Source of the DNA: Thalassotalea insulae
GTDB taxonomy: Bacteria; Pseudomonadota; Gammaproteobacteria; Enterobacterales; Alteromonadaceae
Direction: 5' to 3'
Length of the DNA: 64,000 bases
Assembly: GCF_030161395.1 (NCBI RefSeq)
Contig: NZ_BSST01000001.1
Coordinates: 1,860,001 to 1,924,000, forward strand
Numbering within the stretch: position 1 is the stretch's first letter; each line of letters begins with the position of its first letter. Positions 9,074 through 18,075 of the stretch are shown piece after piece. Under the pieces are notes generated by a model. The model did no database searches. It was not told the DNA's origin and saw only the letters and a list, made by a program, of their open reading frames with translations. Position numbers and translations under genes: made by a program.

Positions 9074-11083
9074 CTATGGGCGAGCTAATGGCCACCCTGG
9101 ATAATCACCAAAGGTGTCTCCTAACTGGCTATCTGGAGTATAGAAATACAACGGCTTGCCTTTATAGGTCCATTGTCTGGTGCTTGTACTATCGGATTCC
9201 GTACGATCTATAATAGTAAACAAACCATAAGGTTGATCAGTATCGCTGGCATATAACGGCGGCCAGGTTTGAGCACAATCATCAAAACATGTAGATTCGC
9301 CTGAATCCTTAATATCCGAATCAAAGGTATAGAGGGTTAACGCTTTTAACTCTTCAGCTGTTTTCCCCATACTTGGTTGCAACTCGCCATTAGCGACTAG
9401 GATATCGCCTTTGGGATCATGGCTATAAACACGAACAGGTGCTGGTCTGGCAACATACCAAATATCATTGACCCCCTCACCACTAATATCGGCGGCATTA
9501 GTATCCGGACTGAAGAAATACAACGGCTTACCATTAATTGCCCATTGTTTATTTCCGTCCATTCTGTTGATAATGCTAAATGGTGCCATCGCAGTATCAT
9601 CGTCAGTTGCTAATAACGGTGGCCAGGCGGCAATGCAGGAATCTGAATTGCAATTTGAAACACCTTGCATGTCCTGATTAAAAATATACAAAGCAAAACC
9701 GGTTTTATCCTCAGTCATGGCTTCAAAACCGCCATTGCCATCACTCACCAGTACAGAAACCATACCTTTAACGGTTAATACTTCACCAAGGGTATTAGTT
9801 TCTGTCATAAACTGAGTTTCCATTATCGGATCGATCAAATGCCAAACACCAGCTACGCCATCACCATTTGCCTGACCTTTATCTGTATCACCAATGTAAA
9901 AGTACAGGGGTTCGTCTCGATAACTCCATTGGCGATAGCCATCATCTCGAGTAAAAATATCAAAATCCTCGATGGCGCTGTCACTAGCTTTAGCTAAAAA
10001 AGGAGGCCAGTTTACTGCACAATCCCCACTACAATTCGATGTATTACTTGCATCATTATCAAAGGTATACAGAGTAAACTGGTCTTGACTTGTTTGCTTG
10101 GCAACAAAGTTACCTGAGCCTTCACTATCTTCTGCCAGAATATATGTGATCCCTGTTGAAGTTAGTAAAGTACCGGCTTCATTAGTGCGGAAAGTAGCAG
10201 GAGCTGTGGTCGCCAAATGCCAAACATCAGCTACACCGTCTCCGAGTATATCTCCAGCGGCATTGTCACCGGCAAACAAGTAGAGTGGGATACCATTGTA
10301 TGCCCACTGATGATATTCACCATGGTCGATAATTGAAAATTTGCCCGTTGTGCGAACCCCCTGATCGGCCACTAAAGGCGGCCAGTTGTTAATACAATTT
10401 TCGCTAAGACAATTAATCTGATCGATGCTATCTTGGTCAAATGTATAAAGACTAAAGCCGTCTTTGTTCATTCGATTAATATCAACAACACTATTACTAA
10501 CACTTGCCATTAATATCTGATCACTGGCAACTAATTGTCCCGCAAGCATATCGCTAGAGACAGTGACGGGTAATGGCCTTGCTAAATGCCAAATGTCGTT
10601 TAATCCATCACCGTTAATATCACCTTGTGCACTATCATTTATATAGCTGTACAATGGATAATCATGCCAGGCCCATTGCATTGTGCCATCCGCTCTAGTG
10701 ACCAAAGTAAAATCACCATTTGCCTGAGCGCCACTATCAGCTAGCAAAGGCGGCCAAATTGCTGCACAACTAGTGGCATCATTACTACCACCGACAGGAG
10801 CCCCATCTTCGGCATTACAAGCTGAACTACCAGCACTATCATTATCAAAATAATAAAGTGATAATCCTGAGGTTGTGGTATATATCACACCATGCTCGGC
10901 TAAAGTCACCATTTTAGGTGTGCTACTTTGAACCGGAAACTCAACGGATGGGCCATCCGGCTCATCAGGGGTATAAGGATCTGAAGGAGTATTGCTACTT
11001 CCACCACCTCCGCCCCCGCCTCCACAAGCGCAAAGCCCGATAACTATTAATACAGCTACAATATAATTGGATAACTTATTCAT
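9074..11083 (-). CDS. Lipoprotein with five PF03640 (Lipoprotein_15, COG4315) repeats
   Basis: 669 residues with lipobox GLCAC (lipid cysteine about residue 20) and a polyglycine linker. Five repeats of about 115-130 residues follow, each with a LYxFDxD segment, a Cys-x(3-4)-Cys pair before WPPL, a QWxYxGxPLYxY segment and a GDGVxDxWHLA ending. This is the secreted repeat PF03640 (COG4315, Yx(FWY)xxD motif); its biochemical function is not established. The first repeat has a longer insert between its cysteines. ATG 11083 was chosen with GGGAG ten bases upstream. It is the first gene of the ECF-sigma operon, which suggests it is the main output or the sensed envelope component. Confidence 0.85.
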   Translation of the reverse strand: MNKLSNYIVAVLIVIGLCACGGGGGGGGSSNTPSDPYTPDEPDGPSVEFPVQSSTPKMVTLAEHGVIYTTTSGLSLYYFDNDSAGSSACNAEDGAPVGGSNDATSCAAIWPPLLADSGAQANGDFTLVTRADGTMQWAWHDYPLYSYINDSAQGDINGDGLNDIWHLARPLPVTVSSDMLAGQLVASDQILMASVSNSVVDINRMNKDGFSLYTFDQDSIDQINCLSENCINNWPPLVADQGVRTTGKFSIIDHGEYHQWAYNGIPLYLFAGDNAAGDILGDGVADVWHLATTAPATFRTNEAGTLLTSTGITYILAEDSEGSGNFVAKQTSQDQFTLYTFDNDASNTSNCSGDCAVNWPPFLAKASDSAIEDFDIFTRDDGYRQWSYRDEPLYFYIGDTDKGQANGDGVAGVWHLIDPIMETQFMTETNTLGEVLTVKGMVSVLVSDGNGGFEAMTEDKTGFALYIFNQDMQGVSNCNSDSCIAAWPPLLATDDDTAMAPFSIINRMDGNKQWAINGKPLYFFSPDTNAADISGEGVNDIWYVARPAPVRVYSHDPKGDILVANGELQPSMGKTAEELKALTLYTFDSDIKDSGESTCFDDCAQTWPPLYASDTDQPYGLFTIIDRTESDSTSTRQWTYKGKPLYFYTPDSQLGDTFGDYPGWPLARP

Positions 11084-11125
11084 TTTCTTTTTACTCCCAA
11101 ACAATATTTAGGTCTCAATAGCAAT

Positions 11126-11150
11126 TACGACAGGGAGCAAAAAAAGTTGC
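11126..11150 (-). promoter_or_regulatory. Candidate ECF-sigma promoter of the PF03640/ECF operon
   Basis: Reading the minus strand, GCAAC (11150-11146) is followed after exactly 16 bases by CGTA (11129-11126), the spacing of AAC/CGT-type ECF promoters. It lies 43 bp upstream of ATG 11083, as expected if the sigma factor encoded downstream drives its own operon. This is a sequence match only. Confidence 0.5.
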
Positions 11151-11211
11151 AGAGAATCACTTATAAATTTCAATATTGTTCCCTAAACGCTTTACCTATA
11201 AAATCATTCCC

Positions 11212-11685
11212 ATGAAAAAATCTAATTACATCACCCGCGAAGGCTGGGATCGTCTTGATCAGGAGCTTAAATACCTGTGGAAAGATGAACGTCCGCGCAT
11301 TACCAAATCTGTTTCAGAAGCGGCAGCTCTTGGCGATCGCAGTGAAAATGCCGAATATATTTATGGTAAGAAACGGCTGAGAGAAATCGACCGTCGGGTT
11401 CGGTTTTTAATGAAACGATTGGAAGATCTTAAAATCGTTTACCCGGAAAAACAGCAGGAAGGCAAAGTCTATTTTGGTGCCTGGGTCACTTTACTAAATG
11501 AAGAAGATAAAGAAGTCACTTATCGCTTAGTGGGGCCGGATGAATGGGATGTCAAAAAAGGTGAGATCAGCATCGACTCGCCCATGGCGCGTGCTTTATT
11601 AGGTAAACAAGTTGACGATGAAGTGATCGTTAACACCCCGGAAGGCCAGCGTGAGCTGGAAGTGATCAAAATCTGGTATAAATAA
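11212..11685 (+). CDS. greB: Transcription elongation factor GreB
   Basis: 157 residues. GreB rescues backtracked RNA polymerase by stimulating its intrinsic transcript cleavage. The N-terminal coiled-coil shows YITREGWDRLDQELKYLW and the loop LGDRSENAEY, with the tip acidic residues in the DRSENAEY stretch. The FKBP-like C-terminal domain has QQEGKVYFGAWV and ISIDSPMARALLGK. The tryptophan/LWKDERP pattern is typical of GreB rather than GreA. The ATG at 11212 matches the family N-terminus; an in-frame TTG at 11176 would add twelve non-conserved residues. It is divergent from the ECF operon. Confidence 0.96.
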   Translation: MKKSNYITREGWDRLDQELKYLWKDERPRITKSVSEAAALGDRSENAEYIYGKKRLREIDRRVRFLMKRLEDLKIVYPEKQQEGKVYFGAWVTLLNEEDKEVTYRLVGPDEWDVKKGEISIDSPMARALLGKQVDDEVIVNTPEGQRELEVIKIWYK

Positions 11686-11769
11686 TGTCAGGAAATTGGC
11701 AAACATTTGGGTACGAATTTTGCTGCATTGGGAAAGTCAAAAATTGATGATTTATAAGGAAATATCCCA

Positions 11770-12654
11770 ATGCGTTATACATTACTGGCCGCGACCTTAT
11801 TAAGTGCGTTTACTGTCAATGCAAGTGAAAACTCGGTTAACGAATATATAGGTAAAATCTCAGATGTCTTGATCGATAAAAGCAATCAGATCAAGATAAG
11901 TGTGGAGCAAGAAGAAGGTAACGAGCTTGAATGTCAGTTATACGAAAATAATCCATGGCCATTATATTTTTCAAGCGATCAAGGCTATTCAGATAAATGG
12001 TTTGAAGTCGTCAATTTAGCTCGACGCACTCAGGAAACTTTGCGCATTGGCTATACTCCAAGTTCCACTGCCAATTGCGCCATCGAATACTTAGCGCTGT
12101 CGCAAAGTAATGGCGCCAGTCCGGATGATGATTATGTTAGCGATGGCTTGACCCGTTCAGGGCAATACGGCAATATCGCATTGATTTACACCAACAACCT
12201 CACTGAAAGTAGTTATACCGCTTCCGATCATTACAATGCCGATACCGCCGCCAGCGCTTTTGATGGCTATACCTATAGTGGACAGATCACCGAAGAACTC
12301 GGTGAGCGCATTGAACGCGGCATCTGGTTAGTGAAAAAAGATAAGGAAAATAACGAGCAAGGTTATTGGCTACAGGTAAGATTCAACCAGGAAGTTACCA
12401 TCTCGGGATTCCGAATTTTAGTCAATGATAAATCCGTCGAACTAGGCCGAAGTCCGAAAAGTATCACTATCGAAGTCTCCACCGATGGCAATAATTTTAC
12501 CGAACATGAGTCTTATCGTTTATCTAAAGCCGTCGACCAACGTGGTAACTTTACTGAAATCGTCACCGCGAAATATCTTAGGGTCAGAGTCAATTCCAAC
12601 TATGGCGATAGTTTTATCGAAATCGATGAACTAGAAATTTATTCCGATTATTAA
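11770..12654 (+). CDS. Secreted discoidin (F5/8 type C) domain protein
   Basis: 294 residues with a signal peptide ending NASE (about residue 19). Residues 20-115 form an unrecognised domain. Residues 150-294 look like an F5/8 type C (discoidin) fold: YTASDHYNADTAASAFDGYTYSG, then GYWLQVRFNQEVTISGFRI, ITIEVSTDGNNFTEHESY and AKYLRVRVNSNYGDSFIEIDELEIY. Such domains bind carbohydrate or cell surfaces. No catalytic domain is attached, so it may be a free glycan-binding protein. AAGGA lies about eight bases before the ATG. Confidence 0.75.
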   Translation: MRYTLLAATLLSAFTVNASENSVNEYIGKISDVLIDKSNQIKISVEQEEGNELECQLYENNPWPLYFSSDQGYSDKWFEVVNLARRTQETLRIGYTPSSTANCAIEYLALSQSNGASPDDDYVSDGLTRSGQYGNIALIYTNNLTESSYTASDHYNADTAASAFDGYTYSGQITEELGERIERGIWLVKKDKENNEQGYWLQVRFNQEVTISGFRILVNDKSVELGRSPKSITIEVSTDGNNFTEHESYRLSKAVDQRGNFTEIVTAKYLRVRVNSNYGDSFIEIDELEIYSDY

Positions 12655-12687
12655 AAAACACCTCAAGTTACCTCCACTTCACATAAG

Positions 12688-12718
12688 TAATACGCTGATA
12701 CTAATTATCAGCGTATTA
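12688..12718. terminator. Perfect 13-bp hairpin between convergent genes
   Basis: TAATACGCTGATA and TATCAGCGTATTA form a perfect stem with loop CTAAT, between the convergent stops at 12654 and 12729. There is no long T run, so it is an atypical bidirectional terminator or a 3'-end stabiliser. Confidence 0.5.
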
Positions 12719-12728
12719 CACTAATGAA

Positions 12729-14036
12729 TTAAGCTAACACCAAACTAAAACTAACGCATAAGCCGCCGTACTGGCGATTCGCCAGCCGTAGCTTGCCACC
12801 GTGATTAGTGACAATTTCATTACATAGCGCTAACCCGACACCGCTACCGGTCGACTTAGTGGTGAAAAATGGCAATAACGCTTGCTGCATCTGGCTGTCA
12901 GTCAATCCCGAACCACGATCGTAAATACTAAAAGTTAATAAGTTCGCTTGCTGGGTGATATCAACCCCCACCTCCTGCTCATCTGAGCCGGACTCTTTAG
13001 CATTTTTCACTAAGTTAATCACTACCTGCTCAATTTGTGCGGCATCAAGCTCGGCATATTGGCTGCTAACATTAATTTCGCACTTCACCTGTATCAACGT
13101 AGCTAACTGCTGTAAAAATGGCGTGAGTTCAACCTGGCTGATAACCGGCTTAGGTAATTTAGCAAACTTGGCATATTGGCTAATAAACTGGTGCAGATGA
13201 TCGGTGCGATTAGCGATAGTTTCCAACACATCATTAAGCATATGAACATGCTCCGGATTTTCGATAATTTTCTTCGCCGAACGAGTCAAAGAAGCAATCG
13301 GAGCCAAAGAATTATTTAATTCATGGCTGATTAAACGGATCACTTGCTTCCACATGTTCGCTTCTTGCAGTGAAATTTCCGTAGTAATGTTTTTTAGCAA
13401 GTAAAGCGAGTGTTCACGACCATTTAACATAAACTGCTGGCAGTTAACATGAAAAATAATGTTTTGCTCATCGATGACATCACTGACAAAGCCATTAGTT
13501 TTTTCATCGATTGCCGTTTGTAATGCAGGTGCTAATTGCTGATAAATATCAAAGAAATTACTACCAATAATTTGCGGTTGTTTTAATAATTCTTTCGCTG
13601 CCAGGTTACTGTAAACAATACTACCTGAGTCTGTGGTCAACACTAAAGCAACTGGCGTGCTCTGGATCACGGTATCGAGTAATAATTCACGCTGAAAAAT
13701 ATCCATACGCTCATTTCGCAATATCGTCGTTAGCTCATTATAAATACCAATAACACTGTTCACTTCCTGATATTGTTGATCGTAAATCGTCAGACTAAAG
13801 TCATTATCTTTCAGGCTATTAATGCCGCTATTTAACGCAGAGAGGGCTTGCCTAATTGGCGTCAGGTGCCAACGAAAAGCCCCAATAAGCAACGATAGAG
13901 TACCAGCGGTTAACATCAATAGAGCAATTGGATGCTCACTATAGTATTGATGATAATAACTAAGCAGCGCGCTAAAACTAATAAACAACAAACAAACCGT
14001 GATCAACAAACGGCGAAACAGCGATTTTTTTCTCAT
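12729..14036 (-). CDS. NtrY-like membrane sensor histidine kinase
   Basis: 435 residues. Two transmembrane helices (about 10-27 and 38-53) are separated by a very short periplasmic turn, so there is no large sensor domain. A HAMP-like linker and a PAS-like domain (about 120-220, VIQSTPVALVLTTDSGSIVYSN) follow. The HisKA box is LISHELNNSLAPIASL (phospho-His about residue 239). The HATPase domain has the N box NLVKNAKES and glycine boxes DRGSGL and GSGVGLAL. It starts 2 bp after the response-regulator stop and is the last gene of the export operon. Signal detection within or near the membrane, perhaps by the ABC permeases, is inferred. Confidence 0.9.
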   Translation of the reverse strand: MRKKSLFRRLLITVCLLFISFSALLSYYHQYYSEHPIALLMLTAGTLSLLIGAFRWHLTPIRQALSALNSGINSLKDNDFSLTIYDQQYQEVNSVIGIYNELTTILRNERMDIFQRELLLDTVIQSTPVALVLTTDSGSIVYSNLAAKELLKQPQIIGSNFFDIYQQLAPALQTAIDEKTNGFVSDVIDEQNIIFHVNCQQFMLNGREHSLYLLKNITTEISLQEANMWKQVIRLISHELNNSLAPIASLTRSAKKIIENPEHVHMLNDVLETIANRTDHLHQFISQYAKFAKLPKPVISQVELTPFLQQLATLIQVKCEINVSSQYAELDAAQIEQVVINLVKNAKESGSDEQEVGVDITQQANLLTFSIYDRGSGLTDSQMQQALLPFFTTKSTGSGVGLALCNEIVTNHGGKLRLANRQYGGLCVSFSLVLA

Positions 14037-14038
14037 CT

Positions 14039-15373
14039 TTAGTCGATCTCAAACTTCTTCATGCGGCGATATAAAGCTGAACGACTTAAACCTAATTGTT
14101 TCGCTGCTTCTGAAATTACGCCGCCAGCATCACTGATAGCTTGTGTAATATCCTGAGCAGTCAGTTCTTCATCCCGACTAACTAATTCAGGTACAACCAC
14201 ATCCAGTCCCAATACGTCAGCGCTGACCAAATTATCCTGGGCTAATAATGCCGCTCTTTGCATAACATTTTTCAGCTCCCTGATATTCCCAGGCCAAGGA
14301 TAATATTTTAACACCTGAGCCGCTTGTTCGGTCAGGCTAAAGCTTTCCCCTAAGAAATGCTCTGCCAGTGGCAGGATATCGGCTTTCCGTTGATTAAGCG
14401 CCTGCAGCGGCAATTCAATGACATTCAAGCGGTAATACAAATCTTCTCTAAAGTTTCCTTTGGCAATTTCCGTCTTTAGATCGGCATTAGTGGCACTGAT
14501 TATTCTGACCTTAACTTTTATCGTTTCGCTGCCGCCAATACGTTCGAACTCACCGGTTTCCAGTACCCGCAGTAACTTTGCTTGGCCATCAAGAGACAGA
14601 TTGCCGATTTCATCCAGAAAGAGGGTACCATGATCTGCCAGTTCAAAACGGCCTAAACGGCGTTTAGTGATGCCAGTATAGGCACCAGCTTCTGCACCAA
14701 ATAATTCTGCCGCCATTAAATCTTGCGGCAGCGCGCCAACATTAACTTTAATAAACGGGCCGTTGGCACAACTTGAATTTTTTTGCACTATCTCAGCGAT
14801 TTTTTCCTTACCTGTACCATTTGGCCCGGTGATCAACACCGAAACGTCAGAATGCGCTACTTGGGTCGCAATCTGCAACAAATTCAGCATTGCAGTACTT
14901 TGAAATCGCAAACCGCATAAGTCATATTTTTCCGCCAGTGAACGTCTATCCCTATGCTGTTTCAGCGCATGACTATGGTTAGAGCGTTGGGCGTCATTCA
15001 ATTCAATCAGGTTATTAATGGTAATGATCAGCTTATCATCATCCCAGGGTTTGCTGATGTAATCACTGGCACCTGATTTCACTAATTCAACCGCAGTTTC
15101 CAAGCTAGTCCATGCGGTCATTAAAATAATCGGCAAGTCGTCCCATTGCTGACGAATTTGCTTAAATAACTGAATGCCTTCTTCTCCGGAGGTAGTATCC
15201 TGAGTGAAGTTCATGTCCTGTAGTACTAAGTCATAATGCTGCGCCGCTAACGCCGCCAAACCATCTTGCGGTGTCAACTGATGGTCACAACACATGCCAT
15301 TAAGGGTAAATAACACTTGTAATGCTTTAGCAACATCAGGATTGTCATCAATGACAAGAATTTTTTTACTCAT
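14039..15373 (-). CDS. Sigma-54-dependent NtrC-family response regulator
   Basis: 444 residues: receiver domain (acidic pocket D9/D10, phospho-acceptor Asp53 in LVLQDMNF), AAA+ sigma-54-activation domain (Walker A GPNGTGKE, Walker B GTLFLDEIGNLS) and a C-terminal Fis-type helix-turn-helix (SEAAKQLGLSRSALYRRMKKF). The sigma-54-contact loop reads GAYTGI rather than GAFTGA; the key threonine is kept but the last alanine is replaced. ATG 15373 was chosen because MSKKILVIDD is the normal receiver start. It lies in the same operon as the ABC exporter, whose promoter is of sigma-54 type. Confidence 0.94.
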   Translation of the reverse strand: MSKKILVIDDNPDVAKALQVLFTLNGMCCDHQLTPQDGLAALAAQHYDLVLQDMNFTQDTTSGEEGIQLFKQIRQQWDDLPIILMTAWTSLETAVELVKSGASDYISKPWDDDKLIITINNLIELNDAQRSNHSHALKQHRDRRSLAEKYDLCGLRFQSTAMLNLLQIATQVAHSDVSVLITGPNGTGKEKIAEIVQKNSSCANGPFIKVNVGALPQDLMAAELFGAEAGAYTGITKRRLGRFELADHGTLFLDEIGNLSLDGQAKLLRVLETGEFERIGGSETIKVKVRIISATNADLKTEIAKGNFREDLYYRLNVIELPLQALNQRKADILPLAEHFLGESFSLTEQAAQVLKYYPWPGNIRELKNVMQRAALLAQDNLVSADVLGLDVVVPELVSRDEELTAQDITQAISDAGGVISEAAKQLGLSRSALYRRMKKFEID

Positions 15374-15392
15374 AAAAATAGTTATCCATAGC

Positions 15393-15434
15393 ACGGGTTG
15401 TTATACCAATGAAATTAGGCAATTAACAACCCGT
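15393..15434 (-). other. Intercistronic hairpin before the response-regulator gene
   Basis: ACGGGTTGTTA and TAACAACCCGT form a perfect 11-bp stem around a 20-nt loop, in the 97-bp gap between the last permease gene and the regulator gene. It has no T run. It could be a partial terminator, processing site or repeat remnant that lowers expression of the regulator pair relative to the transporter. Confidence 0.5.
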
Positions 15435-15470
15435 TACCTTTTTCCTTAGTGTATCACGAGTGAGCCGAAA

Positions 15471-16688
15471 TCAGGCACTGCGAGTGACTATTGCAGGTGC
15501 AACATTCGCGGCACGTTTTGCCGGAAACCATACTGCTAATAGATTAATTAACCATAACGCTAGTGCTGTCACCGCAAAGATACCAACATTAAATACGTTT
15601 TCTTCCATCCGTTCAGATACTTCAAAGGTAATACTTAAGGTTAACGCCAGCCCAATAAGCAACCCGGTTAGCGTCAAGATGCTATTTTCGGTTAAGAAAT
15701 AGCGCATGATATCACTCTTTTTCGCACCAAGTGCCCGTCTGGCACCAATTTGCTTGCGCTTTTGCGTGATTTGAAACGCAGTTAATCCGGTAATGCCAAG
15801 CGCAGTAATAATCACTAATACCGCACTGATCACTAAGAAAGTGAGCGCCCGACTACCTCGGCCATCATACATACGTTTTTGGGTACGTTTTAGTAACTCA
15901 CTGCTGTTAATATAACGACCACGCTCTTGGTAAAAAATGGCCAGAATATCTTCCAAACTTGCACTTGCCATTCCCTGCTCCATACGGATCAAATAATGCG
16001 GTTGTTCCGAGCTACTCCAGGTCACCTGAGGCCGAATAATACTGTGATATGACAAACCATTGCCATTTAAACGTTCACCCGTCATAAAGTTATTATAAAT
16101 GCCCACTATCTGTACCGGATCACCTTGTGCTTCCAGCCAGATGGTTTGCCCGATCGCAGAACTGTCACCAAACAAAGCTTTTGCCATGTCTTCACTGACC
16201 ATTACCACTGGCGCTCGCTCCGTCAGATTCGCTTGTTCACCTTTAATAACATCAGCCGCCGTTAACCAACGCCCTTCAATCAGTTGCAGTGACAAAACAT
16301 CAAACAAATTTTCATCACTCTCAAACACTACCGTACGGTAAGGTTGCGCCTCTTTTTCCGCGCTAGTAAATACTTTGATGACATTTTCTGCGGTAAATGG
16401 TACTGCATTTGATGGCGCAATATTCACAACTCCCGGCATTTGCTGTACACGTTCAATATCACGAATTATCGCTTGCTCAATATTCTTATTTACTTCATAA
16501 AACTGCGGCGAAATACGAATTACGTCATTGTGCGGGATACCAGAAGGCATATTCCAAGCTCGTAATGTCGTGGCAGCAATTAAAATAGAACTGGTCAGCA
16601 CTCCCATAGTAAATGCCACCTGAATAATGACCAGAAACGCCATAAATTTATTATGTTTTAAACTTAACAATATCGGTTTAATATCCAT
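15471..16688 (-). CDS. MacB/FtsX-type ABC transporter permease (second)
   Basis: 405 residues with one N-terminal transmembrane helix (about 17-40), a large periplasmic MacB-core domain (about 45-270) and three C-terminal helices (about 284-400) around the FtsX signature RKQIGARRALGAKKSDIMRYFL. Proteins of this type transmit ATPase cycles mechanically to a periplasmic adaptor rather than forming a classical channel. AAGGA precedes ATG 16688 by seven bases. The upstream permease gene is 10 bp away. The two unequal permeases probably form a heterodimer with the LolD-like ATPase. Confidence 0.9.
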   Translation of the reverse strand: MDIKPILLSLKHNKFMAFLVIIQVAFTMGVLTSSILIAATTLRAWNMPSGIPHNDVIRISPQFYEVNKNIEQAIIRDIERVQQMPGVVNIAPSNAVPFTAENVIKVFTSAEKEAQPYRTVVFESDENLFDVLSLQLIEGRWLTAADVIKGEQANLTERAPVVMVSEDMAKALFGDSSAIGQTIWLEAQGDPVQIVGIYNNFMTGERLNGNGLSYHSIIRPQVTWSSSEQPHYLIRMEQGMASASLEDILAIFYQERGRYINSSELLKRTQKRMYDGRGSRALTFLVISAVLVIITALGITGLTAFQITQKRKQIGARRALGAKKSDIMRYFLTENSILTLTGLLIGLALTLSITFEVSERMEENVFNVGIFAVTALALWLINLLAVWFPAKRAANVAPAIVTRSA

Positions 16689-16698
16689 TGTTCTGTCC

Positions 16699-18060
16699 TT
16701 ATTGAGATTTCAACTGGCTTGCTGGCGGGATGTTACATAAGCGCCAAATTGGATAAATACTAACAACCAAAGTACAAAGGACACTGGTAATAAATGCCTG
16801 AAAAATCATTACAGTATCTAATTGATAATAGTGGACGATGTCTTCCAAACGCATAGTATAATCAGAGGCATAAAGACGTATACGCATCATGCCTTCAAGC
16901 CCAAGATAAGCGACTAAAATGCCTAATACTCCGCCGATAAGGCCGATAATAATGACCTCTAAAATATACTGATTGATAATGGTGAACTTTTTCGCACCTA
17001 ATGCTCGGCGCAAACTCACTTCTTTGGTTTTACGCATAAACTTCGCTAGCATAATTCCGATGGCATTGAGCAGACATACCGCAAAAAACAACGTGGCAAT
17101 TAAAGAAAAAGTTTGAATATAACCATTGTTAGCATTAATAAACGCCATTTGCTCATCCAGATTAGTCACATAGGTTTTAATTTCCCGAGGAAAACGCCCT
17201 AAACTTTTTTGTGACGCGACATAATTATTTAATTGCTGTTTGTATTGCGTTAACAATTCGTCATTTGGAATTTCGGCCCAGAATGTGATCCAGGCACATT
17301 CAGAATTAAGCAACTGCTCTTTATTTTTGGTACGAAATGATCGAGATATTGAGGCATTCTCCGCCCAGCAATCAAATACCGCACTACGCGGCATATTGAG
17401 ATTAAGTGCATATGAATAAGGAATAAAATAATTATCTGGGCGACCTGTACCGTAACTGCGGTTATAAAACTTGCGGGTGTTTTCCCAGTCATCATAAACA
17501 CCGGCAATTGTTAACATATTGGTACCTATGCGTACTGTTTGACCCACGCTATTAACACCACCGAATAACTGATCGTTCATCAGTTTACTGATCACTATTA
17601 TTGCCTGACCACTTTGATCAGCCGCTTTATCCCAGCCTTGGCCATATACAAAAGGCATTTCAACCAGGTCAAAAAAAACACTACTAGTAACACCGCCACG
17701 AGTGCGGATCGGTGTGATATTTTGTTCTTCAACGTTTAAAATACCGTAAGTCGACCAGAAAAAAGTTTGGCTAACACCAGGAATCGCTAATTCCATCAGA
17801 TTAATCGTATCTTTGTAGGTAAAGTCGACCATTTCCATAGGCTCATCAATGTTTTCCGCTGTGATTTCCCTATTGTCCATTTGCACCAGATAAATGTTTT
17901 GACTTTTATGCGGCAGAGGAATTTGTGAGCTTTGATAACCTATGGTTTTCACTGTGGTATATAAACCTAAACCGATAGCTATGGTGACCACAGTAAGCAC
18001 GGTCAACGACATTCGCTCTTTCAGGCTGTTAATTGCCAACTGTAAATTGTAACTAAACAT
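16699..18060 (-). CDS. MacB/FtsX-type ABC transporter permease (first)
   Basis: 453 residues with the same topology as its neighbour: an N-terminal helix (about 15-38), a periplasmic domain of about 270 residues, then three helices with the FtsX signature KTKEVSLRRALGAKKFTIINQYILE. The periplasmic domain is larger and contains a CWAENAS...CAWITFW cysteine pair. An AGGGGAA SD lies six bases upstream of the ATG, 15 bp after the ATPase stop. It is part of the adaptor-ATPase-permease-permease export module; the substrate is unknown. Confidence 0.9.
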   Translation of the reverse strand: MFSYNLQLAINSLKERMSLTVLTVVTIAIGLGLYTTVKTIGYQSSQIPLPHKSQNIYLVQMDNREITAENIDEPMEMVDFTYKDTINLMELAIPGVSQTFFWSTYGILNVEEQNITPIRTRGGVTSSVFFDLVEMPFVYGQGWDKAADQSGQAIIVISKLMNDQLFGGVNSVGQTVRIGTNMLTIAGVYDDWENTRKFYNRSYGTGRPDNYFIPYSYALNLNMPRSAVFDCWAENASISRSFRTKNKEQLLNSECAWITFWAEIPNDELLTQYKQQLNNYVASQKSLGRFPREIKTYVTNLDEQMAFINANNGYIQTFSLIATLFFAVCLLNAIGIMLAKFMRKTKEVSLRRALGAKKFTIINQYILEVIIIGLIGGVLGILVAYLGLEGMMRIRLYASDYTMRLEDIVHYYQLDTVMIFQAFITSVLCTLVVSIYPIWRLCNIPPASQLKSQ

Positions 18061-18075
18061 TAGATGTTCCCCTGT

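Noticed and set aside
11137..11151. TGCAAC-N5-TTGC upstream of the PF03640 operon as a sigma-54 promoter
   Set aside because: It lacks the invariant GG at -24. The overlapping ECF pattern with 16-base spacing explains the site better and fits the sigma gene in the operon.
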